DNA from: Clostridia bacterium
Lineage (GTDB): Bacteria; Bacillota_A; Clostridia; Oscillospirales; CAG-272
DNA length: 5,827 nucleotides
Direction of reading: 5' to 3'
Assembly: GCA_017472105.1 (NCBI GenBank)
Contig: JAFUQY010000444.1
Coordinates: 1 to 5,827 of the forward strand
In this document: in pieces, positions 5,724 to 5,827 of the stretch
Position numbering within the stretch: position 1 is the stretch's first letter
Layout of the letters: every line of letters begins with the position of its first letter
The notes under the pieces: model-generated
Database searches by the model: none
Told to the model about the DNA's origin: nothing
What the model saw: the letters and a program-made list of their open reading frames with translations, nothing else
Translations under genes and position numbers: made by a program

Positions 5724-5827
5724 ATGAAAAAGATACTTACTTATTTTCTGGCGTTTCTGCTGTCTGTTGGGATGCAGGCTTGCGGGAACGGCGGGGCGGA
5801 AGTTGTGATGGGAGATGTGGCTGTGAC
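5724..5827 (+). CDS. N-terminus of a secreted or lipoprotein-like protein (partial)
   Basis: Only the first 34 codons are present; the gene continues beyond the window. The peptide begins MKKILTYFLAFLLSVGMQAC, a short positive N-terminus, a hydrophobic core of about 13 residues and a cysteine at residue 20. This is the layout of a lipoprotein signal peptide, although MQAC is not a canonical lipobox (LSVG and A before C fit, Q at -2 does not). The next residues (GNGGAEVV) form a flexible linker like that of many lipoproteins. ATG 5724 is preferred over the in-frame ATG at 5718 because GTGAGG (5711-5716) is 7 bases from the former and only one from the latter. The mature function cannot be told. 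Confidence 0.7.
   Translation, partial: MKKILTYFLAFLLSVGMQACGNGGAEVVMGDVAV

Overview
The window looks like a piece of a Gram-positive, Clostridia-type (Bacillota) genome. The evidence is near-consensus sigma-A promoters (TTGACT-N18-TATAAT, TTGACA-N17-TAAAAT, TTGCAT-N17-TATAAT), AAGGAG-type ribosome binding sites, a BlaI/M56-peptidase operon, an AsnA of the short Gram-positive layout, and intergenic DNA crowded with palindromic dispersed-repeat-like elements. The exact lineage is inference. A gut anaerobe of the Oscillospirales/Christensenellales type would fit.

Layout. Bases 1-375 hold no credible gene. They contain a 26-bp perfect inverted repeat (79-104 and 190-215), an AAAATGC/GCATTTT hairpin (310-327) and a small palindrome (359-372), and look like decayed or miniature repeat elements. 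From 1983 down to 376, on the minus strand, lies a BlaR1/MecR1-like membrane metallopeptidase (M56, HELTH motif). Its outer sensor domain is not the usual penicillin-binding domain. Immediately upstream in the same operon (2407 down to 2006) is its partner, a BlaI/MecI-type winged-helix repressor. The operon has a clear promoter at 2471-2500 overlapped by TGTAGT/ACTACA half-sites, the probable autoregulatory operator.

Bases 2501-3209 are gene-free. They hold an AT-rich stretch with a tandem 12-mer and an A/T palindrome. After that comes a 320-bp imperfect palindrome (2780-3099), made of two homologous 62-63-bp hairpin modules in opposite orientation joined by a diverged spacer that is itself palindromic. 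This is the most unusual structure here.

On the plus strand, a strong promoter at 3210-3238 drives a two-domain protein of unknown function (DUF5077 + DUF3472 type, 3282-4517). It is followed 52 bases later by asnA, the ammonia-dependent asparagine synthetase (4570-5571), and then by a 14-bp-stem Rho-independent terminator (5599-5640). A new promoter (5664-5692) starts a secreted or lipoprotein-like gene that runs off the window end (5724-5827).

Two functional units are therefore visible: a signal-responsive repressor/protease switch whose ligand is probably not a beta-lactam, and a separately promoted DUF3472-asnA pair. Whether the switch controls anything beyond its own operon cannot be told from this window.
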